Shown here piece by piece: positions 43,001 through 55,000 of a stretch of DNA of 64,000 nt. The stretch spans positions 3,776,743 to 3,840,742 of the forward strand of contig CM076962.1 in assembly GCA_039566865.1 (NCBI GenBank), read 5' to 3'. The position numbers were made by a program, and so were the translations under genes. Below the pieces are notes generated by a model. It was not told the DNA's origin. It ran no database searches and saw only the letters and a list, made by a program, of their open reading frames with translations. Numbering within the stretch: the stretch's first letter is position 1; each line of letters opens with the position of its first letter. This DNA is from Aurelia coerulea. Taxonomy: Eukaryota > Cnidaria > Scyphozoa > Semaeostomeae > Ulmaridae.

Positions 43001-46000
43001 CTTCATATTCAGGGAGCAGTGGCCTTTAGACCGGATTGCTTTTTTCATTCACCTAGAAATTATTGTCTGGATTCTGTACTTTCTTTTTAGGAAATGATAA
43101 AACATATGATATCGAAAGATCCATCCGAAAGATTATCAGCAAAAGAATACATGAATACGTATAGAGGTATGGGTTATTCAGGGAACAATGTATTCTAACG
43201 TAGTCCAGACGTTTTCCACTGCAAAGGAGAGCCAACATGGATTCCTCGTTGGCCTTCCTTTGCAGTGGAAAGTAAACGTCTGTACGCAGGCTAATATCAA
43301 CGTTAAAGGCAATCTGTCCCCTTCGATGAATGAAAATAAAACCGATAAAGATCTCTATTGTATATTCCAGAAGTTGGTGTTAATTCGCTTTATCCAAAGA
43401 AATCAGGGTCATAGAGACTCAGTGATGCATGAATTTAGCTGCAGCGTGACTAAGGTATATAAAGCAGTAACCAAGGTCAGAACAATAGGGAGCAGATTGC
43501 TTTTAAACAGAAATTGCATGTCAACGCCTTATCTTCCTGTAAGGAAATATGCTTGCATTGTTTTCTCTGGTGAAACAGATTGATTGATTGAATTTTTCAG
43601 GTTGTTTTGTTTTAGTTATCCCAAGGGTGGTTAGATGCCGCAGTTGCGCTTGATTCCCACAGCTTTGTTCTTTTGTGGAGGAAAACATTATTTACTACTA
43701 TAGAGGAGCTTGCGTAAGAGATCGGTCTTTATCTCCTCCGCAGAACTATAAAAATTATTCAGTCGCAGGTACATATTACTTCCAGCACTCTTCCATAGAA
43801 GCACACCAGCAGTGTCCAACTACCCATGGTTATCCTAATGATAACAGACAACTGCTAAACAAGGACAGATAATGTTACAATAGGATCCGTTACTTTTGGT
43901 TGACACCTTAGTACAAAGCGATTAGCGATGCAGACAAAGGGAATTCCATGCCTGCTCGGTAAACTCATAAACAAAAGCAAGCCGCAAGAATCGCAAGAAA
44001 CCCAGGCAGCTAGCTGGCTCGTTGTGCATTCCAGAAATGGTTTTAAGAGCAAACATGAGCATAAATCCAAATAGGAAGGATATATCTAAACTTCTCCCTC
44101 GGGCATTTTATTTGTATGGTTCAGAAGCAGATTGACAGGTGATTCAATTCCTCAATTTTTTGGTTGTAATTAAAACACTTAATGCTCAGCTTCTGAACGA
44201 AATGTGATCAAAAACAAGAAGACTCACGGCGTTGCGCAGACTTTGTATATCCTTTCTTTTCTTTCCTCTCCTCCCCAGTGATCAAAGCCTGTGCGCAGGC
44301 TGTTTTTCCATGGTTCTCGAGACAACATCGTGTCAATCGATCGATTAATCACTAAGCGAGTTTGGTGATTTATCAAGTGCAATTCCAATAAGTTACTAGA
44401 CTTAAGACACGACTCCACGTATTTGATCAATAGTGTTGATCTGCCATTCTTAGTTTGCAGCTAAAAGAATTCAGTTCATTGTGGAGAACTAATACTTGTG
44501 TAGTCAATCTAATTGGATGCATGGTAGATATTATGGAATGAGTGATTTTACTAATGATTTCTCTCATTTCAGGACATGTCTTCCCTGAAGAATTCTACAC
44601 TTTTCTGAGAAGCTTCTTCACTAAGTTTACTGGTACCCCAGTTCTGACACCTGATGAAAAGATTATGAGGTGAATCTTAGGCTGCCTTTACACGGGGCCG
44701 TTTGAGCACTTTGCTGGCAGAATATTTGGTCAATTTGCTATACCGTGGAAAGATTTGGTCAGTATGGCGTTGCGTTCACACGAGGCCACCCATCTTTTGT
44801 GGGCTTGCGCATTTGCAATGAAAGCAGAGACTCTCCCACCAAAACTTTTTTTTTTTTTTTTTACATTCCAATAAAAGCTTGCAATACATATTACCGATAC
44901 ACACTACTTACAAAATACTCTACCCTACTACTTAAACAATGCCATTTGGAGCGAAAACACGTCTACCGCATGCCAAAACTCAGAGCATTCAAAACATTCC
45001 ATCCTTACTGTGGCACCGTCCAAATTTTTGTTCGCTTAGAGTCCGATCACAAATTTGACCAGCTCAGTTTGTAAGGAGGCCACTTCCCCCAGGTGACCGA
45101 GTGAAGGTCGGCTAAGCGTCCAAATATAAGGCCAGTTAGGCAGGTCTCGTGTAAATGGGAAGGCTTAGTGGCAAACATCGGCCTCGTGTAAACGTAGCCT
45201 TATTCTCTGATTCTCATCTCGCATTTTAGTAGCAGAGGTCCAAAATCTTTATATCAGTGTAAAAAGGTGGGTGTGCAATATTCTGTGGCCTAGAACAAGG
45301 GCAGATTTTGTAATACAATAGTATGAGTTGCTTTTGTTGACACCTGAATTCAAAGCGATTGGCGACTGCAGACAATGGAAATTCCTCTTCACCTAGTAAT
45401 TTCAACCAGTAATTCAAAACAAACAAAGCCGCAAATTTTCTCTGAAACCCAGGTAGCTAGCACGCTCCTCGTGCATTCCAGAAATTGTTTTAAAGAGCAA
45501 ACATGAGCAGATATCGAAAGAAGAAGGATATATCTGCACATCTACCTTGGGCATTTTATTTCTTTGGTTCAGAAATAACCGACTTTCGCGTGCACAGGGC
45601 GAGAGTTGCCCTAATGGTTTCGGGGCAACTTTTGCAGCTTTGTTTGTTTTGATTTACTGGTTGAGAGAATTTCCTTTGTTTGCAATCGCTTATTGCTTTG
45701 AATTGAGGTGTCAATCAAAAGCAACTGATGCTATTGTATTACAAAATCTGCCCTTGTTTGTCTGAACTCATTTCAAAAGAAAAATGATGCATCCTCCATT
45801 TCATCAAGGATCCATAAAGATCTGAAAAAGATCAAGGAGGCGCTGTTGCCACACACAGCGGAAGGCGAGGAAGAGAGAAAAGAAATACCGGAAGCTGACA
45901 GTAAGTTCCTTTGAATCTAGAATGAAAACATACAAGTACCACCACTTGCATGCTACAATTGGTGGTATTTTTCAATGAAGTTGTTCTTGCAAGAATGTGA

Positions 46001-49000
46001 GGTCTTACTTTAATCTATCTTAAAATTTAAGTATCCCTCTACCAAACAAGGACAGATTTTGTAACACAATAGCATTGGTTGCTTTTGTTGACACCTGAAT
46101 TCAAAGCGATTAGCGATCACAGACATAGGAAATTCCCTCGACCAGTAATTCAAAACAAACAACGCTGCAAGAGTTTCCTCGATACCCAGGTAGCTAGCTC
46201 GCTCGTTGTGCATTCCAGAAATAGTTTTCAAGAGCAAACATGAACATAGATCGAAAGAAGAAAGATATATCTACACATCTGCCATGGGAATTTGATTTAT
46301 TTGATTCAATTCTCTTATTTTTTGAGTGTAATCAAAACACTTACTGCTCAGCTTCTGAACCAAAGAAATAGGATGCCCTAGGCAGATGTGTAGTTATATC
46401 CTTGTTCTTTCGATATATGCTCATGTTTGCTCTCCAAAAGAATTTTCTGGAATGCACAATGAATGCGCTAGCTACCTGGGTTTCAGAGAAAGTTTTGCGG
46501 CTTTGTTTGTTTTGAATTGATGGTTGAGAGAATTCCCTTTGTCTGCAGCCACTAATCGCTTTGAATTCAGGTGTCAACAAAAGCATCTCATGCTATTGTT
46601 TTACAAAATCTGTCCTCGCTCCGCCACCATGGTTTCTTGGTTCCGAAAAGTATGGTCAGTAATTCGCAACAGAAACAAGAATAGTGACATCAAGAACCTT
46701 CGTATAATTGTTACAAGATGAATACGTGTCTTTTGTTATTTTTTAAAGATACACATGATTTTTAGAACCACTGCTATGATATGCCTGGTGAGTCTATTTT
46801 CTTATATCCCTACACCCCAAAATCTTGTGCCTAACATACTTATTTGTAATTTTTCTATTTTAAATATCTATATTCATTGAAATATTAATTATATGTATGT
46901 GTAGCATTTTGTAGTTATTAGCCTAGTTGCATGTCTTTACATAATGGCCATGGTGCTGTCGTTGTATTTTCCTCCTCATGGTATCGTCCCAGTAGTGTTG
47001 CATAGTGATTAAAAAGTATAGTAGAATGTAAATTGTATTGTGTTGTGTATTGTGCTGTTGCTCACCATGTGGCGGGGGTGTTGGCCGGGGTGTGAGGATT
47101 CTATCTCGCTGTATGCAGTGGGGTGGGTCCTTGCATCTTGGTGGACACTTTTGCTGTGGGGTGGTGCATGGCGCGTGGAAGTGGCTTGTCTACTCAGATT
47201 GTTTATGTGCCAGACGTCGACGGGCATTTTCGACTCAGCCAGTATATTATGTCATAACATAAAGCAGCAACTCCTCTCCCTATATGTGTTTATTTTTCTT
47301 TCGTTTTTTTCTGTGTATAGTATAGTTGAATTGCAAGTGCCAGCCATAGTGGAGACCAGATGACCCAGTGTCCTTCCCCGCTGTGGCTGGTACATAGGAA
47401 TGTATGTATTTTGTAGTTTAGACAATTTTTCAAATCAATATATAAAAAAAATTGTAATATTTTCTATGGATAAAAAACTATTTTCTTGTTTTCTTTAGAT
47501 TGCTTTGTGATGTTATGCACACTCATAACTTCAACGATACGAAGCTTAAAGGTTTGCAACTTGATTAACCGTGAAAGTAACTTGTTAAAATAAACTCATC
47601 AACACTGTCTTTATATCTTTTACTTTTGCTGCTGTTTTTACAACAGCTGTAAGCTAGTAACTACACATTTTCCCGAATTACCTGGTGAGCCTGAAAAATA
47701 TCCCATTTTTGAAAATTCATGTCACCAAGAGTACATGATAGATTGGAATGAATCGAATTTTGCTTGATAGCCGAGAGAAGGAAGTTTTTTTTAATGTTTC
47801 TCGCGTTTTATGAGCATTGGAAATATAGTTAAATTCGACTTAGCGAAAATTTCATTGTTGCGACATGCCCTAGAAGGCCTAAAACATTTAATCAAGTCAT
47901 CAAGAAAATTCTCGCACCGCGCAGAACAATAAGGAAATTACAATGAAAGTCTTGACAGTATTTGTATGAAATCTATTTCTTACCTATTTAGAGAGGTGAA
48001 ATGCACTTACATACTGTTCTGTGCGAGGAGAGTCCTTCATGATTTGATCAAGTGTCATTTTCAGGTATTTCGTAACCAAGAAAGTTTCGTAAAGTCAAAA
48101 TGGTCAAATTGACCTATCTGCACTCATAAAAACACGAGGGAATCACAAAAGTACTCAGATCTTTTGGCCTTTTTCTTGATATTGAATAATTCAAATACGG
48201 CAAGTACTGTAAAAGCTCTATTAAGCCCTCGGGGGCTCATTTAATTTTGGACACTCCAGAAGAGGAGCTTAAAAGAGAGATGGGGGGGGGCTTAGTCACA
48301 AAATCAAGTGACCAGGATATATATGATAGCTTTTCAGTTGTTTTACCCCATATTTGGCTGATTCAACATACAATTTTAGGAGTCAATAAAGTCGACACAG
48401 TTTTATCCCAAACCAAATCAAAATTAACATGCAAGCTTGTTTAGCTAAATAAATGGAAAATCTTTTGTAACCTCTGGAATTTGATATAAGTGGGGGGGGG
48501 GCTTAATAGAAAGGGGGCTTATTTAAATTTTGGCTCAGAGGGGAGGGGCTCATTAGAGAGGGGGGCTTAATAGAGAAGGGGGATTAAAGGGGCTCCGTCG
48601 TCAAAATGTAAACAAAACGATGATTTTGCAGTTTTTTGAAAGATGATATCACACAGGATTTTCGTATTTATATCAAAATGAAAGTCGCTGTTTGGGCATT
48701 AATCCTTGTACTTCACTAAGGAACAAACCAAACATTCATATCTTCTACGATTGCTCGGATAAGTGGATTTTTAACGGTCACTTATTTGTGGCTTGGGTGA
48801 AGCCACCAAGCAAACTGCAGAGAACAATGGATGAACAATGGATAATCCCCGATACGTGCGAGTTTACGGATTTGTTTACTGTTTGACGACGGAACCCCTT
48901 TAATAGAGCTTTTACGGTACTCTTGGTGCTATGAACTTTCGAAAGTGGAAACTTGAAACTTTTTTCTGGCGCACCCTGGAGATAACAAAAATGAATTCTA

Positions 49001-52000
49001 ATTTCTTTACTTACAGAAATGCTGACACTTTTATAAATTCAGTAAGATATCAAAACGTCACGGAAACGCTCAAGACTTTTGGAATATCTCAGATTGTACA
49101 ATCTTTCAGCCAGAGCATGCAAGGTACCCGAGTGTGTGATAAATGGTATCGCAAAATTCGCAAAGGTCACTACTGTGGAGAAAGTTTCTCGATGCTTGTT
49201 TCAAAAGACATTGATTGGAGTGCATATTTTATGTTTGATGAAAGCGTTCTAAACTGGGTTGTGTGACTGCGTCTCTTTCCATTTTATTCTTGGACAATCC
49301 GGTGCCAAAACAGTGTACAGAAATTCAGGAAAGTAACAGACAAATCGCTAGTTGAGTCATGATTTTGTGAAGAAGAAATTTACGCCAGTGTTTTACGTTT
49401 TTGCGCCTATCTTTTTCTAATTCTAAACTTCTTTCTTCCAGTTCACACAATCAAAACTAATTTCCCTTGATCTGATGCTTGAAATGGCTCATTACGTCAG
49501 CGATGATGTCATCCTGGAACGTCTTCTGCCTTACATGTTCCACCTAGTCACAGATGACGTACCACGAGTGCGTGCGCATACAATATCTACGATCACCAAC
49601 TGCCTCCGTTTGGTTAAAAATGTGCCTCGGAATGAAGGCAATATATTTCCCGAATACATACTGCCGAATCTGGTAAGTTTTTGTATCAATGATAATAATA
49701 ATGATAATGATGATAGTGCTAACTTTAGGATGTTACCAGGCGCTAAAACGTTAAAATGTTAAAATGTTGTTCTTTGAAGAGAAGCTCACGATCAATGCCT
49801 TGGTAAAGTCAATAAAGGCAATATGCAAATCTCTTTGTTGTTCTCTGCATTTCTCCATAATTTGTCGTCGAAGGATGATTGTATCAATCGTACTTCTACC
49901 TTCTCTATAGCCTGATTTAGGTTCTGGAAAGTACATCTCTGATAGAGACTTGAGACATTGTATTATGATGTCAGAAAAGATTTTACCGGCGACACTAAGC
50001 AAGGATATTCCGCGGTAGTTTCCACATTGGCTGCGGTTTTACTACTCATTCGGCATTTTCCGTTGTCAACGGGTAATGGTTTTCTTTAAAAAGTTCAACT
50101 TGCATTACGGGCGGTAGGAAACGCTGAATTTAGAGAAAGCTTTACGGGTGATACATCGAGTGATTCCTATCCTAATATATCATTCTATTCGTGATATATA
50201 GACTTGTTTACCTTCCGTGTCTACCTGTCCTGCGAAGGCGCCATTTTAATCCGATTGACATGACTTCAAGGGCCCTAGCGCAATTATGCCACTCAAACGG
50301 AAACTCCTTTGAGTGGCATAATTACTCTAGGACCCTTGAAGTCATGTCAATCGGATTAAAATGGCGCCTTCGCAGGACAGGTAGACACGGAAGGTAAACA
50401 AGTCTATATATCACGAATGGAATGATATATTAGCAAAGGAATAACCCGATGTATCACCCGTAAAGCTTTTTCTAAATTCAGCGTTTCCTACCGCCCGTGC
50501 TTGCATAGCATCTTATAATTATTGGATAGCACTAGAATAACAAAAAAACATGGCGTTTCATCTTATCTAAAACTGGTTACAGCAGGGTCTTACTTATAGA
50601 TCCAAAGATTTAGAAGCTTGAAGTCCAACCAACCTTTACATGCTGATTGTTGTATCAGACCTTATTCTAAAAAGCTGTTGTGAAGTCTTTTATTTCTCAG
50701 CTCTCCCAAATTTTTGCAAATTTGGTTTTCATAAATTTCTTTTGGTAGTGGTTTTGAGATATTTTATTGGAAACCTTGGCAATTGTTACAATTTAGAAAC
50801 CTATATCCACCAAAGCCTTACTCTGTAGAATACAACTCTAAGAGAAGGAACTATAAGATATGTTTTTCTGCAGTTTATTTGTCTTTATCACTATCCTGAT
50901 CTGACATCTATGTGAAACAGACTTGAGTATCGAATCGTTCTCGTTTATTTCATGTAAATGTTCTTTTTGTTCATTCGCTCGTGTTGTTTTAGGTGTCTAG
51001 TTTAAGTAATTTTTGCTTCATCTCTATGTAATTGCCTGGGGGTAGACAGAGCCTTTTGCTCCCCGAGGTAGCGTCCTAGTAGTATTATACCGGGTGAGTC
51101 AGAAAGAAGAATCCCCGTTTGAAAGGTCACGGCTCCCTGAATATCAAAACAATGATATCGGCAAATATATAGTTTTAGGTAGAGATGTTCAAATCTACTA
51201 TAAAATTTACCTGACTGAAATTGACCACTCCATTCTGAAATTATGAGGGATATTCTCGAGAAAGCCTCTTCAAAGACCTTCAAAATGTGCCCAAAGTCAT
51301 GAACAAATTTCCCTTACATTTCTGCCTTACAATGCCTTACAGCAATGACTTGTTAACGCTTTAGCACGTGCTACCCTCTTGGGAGGATGAACAAGTCCTT
51401 CCCCTGGTATCGATGACCTATTCAGGGGGATTTCATTCTCCCAAGAGCACAAAATACATGAATTTATGTGAGTGTCATCAATTTTAGGAAGGAAAATGTG
51501 CTCATTGTTTTCCTTCGTTTTTGCAGGTTTTTTGAAGGGGCTTTCTGCAGAAAATCACCCATATCCATTGGAAGGAATGGCCGATTAAGGCTGGGTAAAT
51601 TACTGAACCTAATTGAACTGGCAATAAAACAAGACATTTTTCAATATCATTGCTTTGACATTCATGGAGCAGTGGCCTTCCAAGCGGGGATCCTTTTTTC
51701 TGACTCACCCGGTAGACTAATTATTGCAAGTAGTGTAGATCGTAATGTGTATTGTAGTCATTCATTGGATTATGAAAACAATACAACTGACACTTCATTG
51801 GAATGAATATTCATTTATTGACCTTTTTTTCAGAACTACCTAACAAATGACCCGGAAGTTATCGTTCAAGTTGCCCTTGCTGAAAACATTGCAACCCTTG
51901 CGGAAACAGCTCTCAGGTTCTTGGAAATCGTGCAGCTTAACATGCTGAATTCTGCCAATCAAGAAAAGGAGACACAGTTCCAGTATCAGGTAAGATTTTC

Positions 52001-55000
52001 TTTCGTCTATAAATATGATCTCAGATCAGCATAGGGCTCAAACCTTTCAAATCTTTAAAAGGGTGGTTGTAAAATGCTATGACATTCTTCTTTGAATTGA
52101 ATGGCTTGAAAGGAACTTATGGTACTTTGCTGTAAATCTACCATGGACATTTTTGATATCTTGATTTTTTTCAAAATGGCGGCAATTTAAATATTTTTGA
52201 AAAAATCATGGAAAATTTTGGAAAATTGTAAATCACAGTAAATCCTAAACCAATAGAGGAAAAATGATATAACCTTCAAGGAAACCATAGTTTATGAAGG
52301 TCTACCATATGACGGCAGGCAGAAATCTGTAGCTTTTCTGGTTTAGGATTTATAAATTTGATGACGTCATAACCTCAAATTTAATAAGTGCTGCCATTTT
52401 GAAACTAATCAAGATATTAATAAATTTCCACGGCAGATATACAGCAAAACACCGTAAGTTCCTTCCAAGCCGTTTAATTCAAAGAAAACTGTAATCGAAT
52501 TTTACACCGACCTATTTAACGATTTCAGCCCCTTTATCTCAGATCTTCTTTAAAAGTCCCGTTTTGAGTTGTTTGTGCATTTTATTGCAGTAATAATTCC
52601 ATACAGTTAGTTTGTTTTTGTTCTACCGGGTGACAACATATGAACATAGCGCTCAAATCTTTAAAAAGGTCGGTGTAAAATGCTATTACAGTTTTTTTTA
52701 AATAAATGTCTTAGAAGGAACTTAGGGTTTTTTGCTGTAAATTTGCCGTGGCAATTTATTGATATCTTCATTAGTTTCAAAATGGCGGCATTTATTAAAT
52801 TTGAGGCTATGTCGTCATTGAATTTCTAAATCCTAAACCAGAAGAGCTATAGATTTCTGCTCGCCACCATATTGTAACCTTCATAAACTATGGTTTCATC
52901 GTTTAGGCTAATGACTGTGTTGTGTTGTGTTGTTGCAGCTCTCGTACAACTGCAACAGCACAACACAGTCATTGGCCTAAATGAAAAGCAAATGGAAGCT
53001 CTGGGAATATCTTTAGGTAGAGACTATGAACTTGCTCTGAAAACTTTCGACTGAGTTTGCTATTCCCATGCTAAAATGAAACACGCTCCTCATTGTTTTG
53101 AAGATCTGAAATGGCTGTAAAACGATCCTATATTTTTTACGACATTTTGAGGATTTCAGGGACGCCCTTTTCCTCGAAATCTTTAATTCGGAAAGTTTAC
53201 TGTATCAAAAAAATTGTGAAAAATACTTATAACGTCGGCTAGTCTCTTAGCGACAGAACAACGTCCCGAGCAATTCAATTGGTCAGTTACTTTTTTTCAC
53301 AGCAGATTGTGTTGGGTCGCTTTTTCCTCGGTCATCCAGTATGAGACCTTCTCAAAAGGAAATGACTTAATTCAACTATCTACCGTGGATTCATGTCATT
53401 CTTACTAAGAAGACAAGCAACAGGCAATTTAGATTCTCAAAATTTTCGGTACTCCAACCGTACGTATACCGGGTGAACCAGAAATAAGTTGCCACTTTTG
53501 AAAATTCATAGCATCAAGAGTACTGGATTGATAGGAATGAATCAATGTTTGCTCGACAGCCAAAAGATCGAAGTATTTTTTTGATTTTTCTTGCCTTGTT
53601 ACAAGCATTGCGAAAATTGGTAAATTCAAATTTACAAATAAATTGTGGTTGCAAATGACTGAAAAGGCCTAAAATACATGATCAAATCATAAAGGACTCC
53701 TCGCTCAGAACCACAGAGAAAAAGCAATTTCTCATGGGTGAGAAATATCGTCTGCACATTTATTGCCATGGGATTGAAAATCTTTAGTATCTGTTTGAGA
53801 ATGCCTTATTACTCTTGAGAGAGGTAAAACGAGGTGAGAGAGGTGTATTGTTCTGTGTGAGGAGAGTCCTAGCGATTTGATCAAGTGTTCTAGGCCTTTT
53901 TTCAGTCGTTTTGAAAACATGAAATTTTGTAAAATTGAATTTACCTATATTTGCAATGCTCGTAAGAAGACGAGAAAAATCACAAAAATACTTTGATATT
54001 TTGCCTTTTAACTAGAATTTGAATTATTTAAATCCATGAAGTACTTGTTGTGCTGCGAATTTTCGAATGTGGGAACTTTTTTCTGGCTCATCCGTTGTAT
54101 ATCCTGATTTCTGAACTACAGCTTTTTCGTATTGTAGGGTAGCTACGATGTTGAGCTCCAAGCACTGCATGAGTTGATTCAAAGTAAAGTCACATCACTG
54201 TTAACTAACTCAGAGAACATTGTGAAACGAACACTTTTAGAGAAAGGCCTAACAAGGCTGTGTGTGTTCTTTGGCCGTCAGAAAGCCAACGGAGTACTTC
54301 TATCGCATATCATTACATTCTTGAATGACAAAACAGACTGGCAGCTGCGAGGAGCATTTTTCGATACGATTGTTGGCGTGGCTGCATATATTGGGATGCA
54401 AAGTATGAATATATTGACACCACTGTTACAGCAAGTAAGTTTGTGTCTATACCGGGTGTCCCAAAAATGTATACAGATTTGTTCGAATCCAGCGATGTGA
54501 ATTTAGCTTTAATCAATGGATAATTACTCTTAAATGTTCCTCGATAGTTAACTTGAACATAAATACCTCGGTTGTAGGTATTGGTGCTTTGAGAGCAGAA
54601 ATATCAATCTTGAAAGCTCAAATTTGTGTCAACCTGCAAACCAGAGCTTTGGCCTTTTTGCCTAAGCAAGTTCTTGAAGCACATCGAAATTAAGAACTGA
54701 ATTTAATGAAAAATTAAGAAACTTCCCAATGAGTGACTGGGGGATGACTTCTGGAGAACAGAATAACACAAGGGATCTAATATTGTTAAATTTTTATCAA
54801 GGTTATCATTGATTTATACGCTATGCCTTAATATTTTGCTTAGGGCTAAATCTCTGGTTTGTAGGAAGAGGCAAATTTGAGCTTTCAAAATTAGCATGTC
54901 TGCTTTCAAAGCATCAACACCAACAAATGAGGTAGCAATTTTCAAATTAACTATCGAGGAACATTTTTAGAATGATTGGACATTAATTGAAGCAAAATGA

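Larger units (their letters stand above)
47681..48979. mobile_element. Family F element with two further elements nested in it
   Basis: It begins CCTGGTGAGCCTGAAAAAT and ends TTTTCTGGCGCACCCTGG, matching the family F copy at 53469-54094. A pogo-like element (48207-48917) is inserted at a TA, and a family H element (48584-48903) is inserted in that. Confidence 0.8.

Noticed and set aside
47038..47363. Two overlapping plus-strand frames rich in Trp, Cys and Gly
   Set aside because: They are in different frames of a GC-rich stretch, with no similarity to VPS15, although they lie between its exons 9 and 10.
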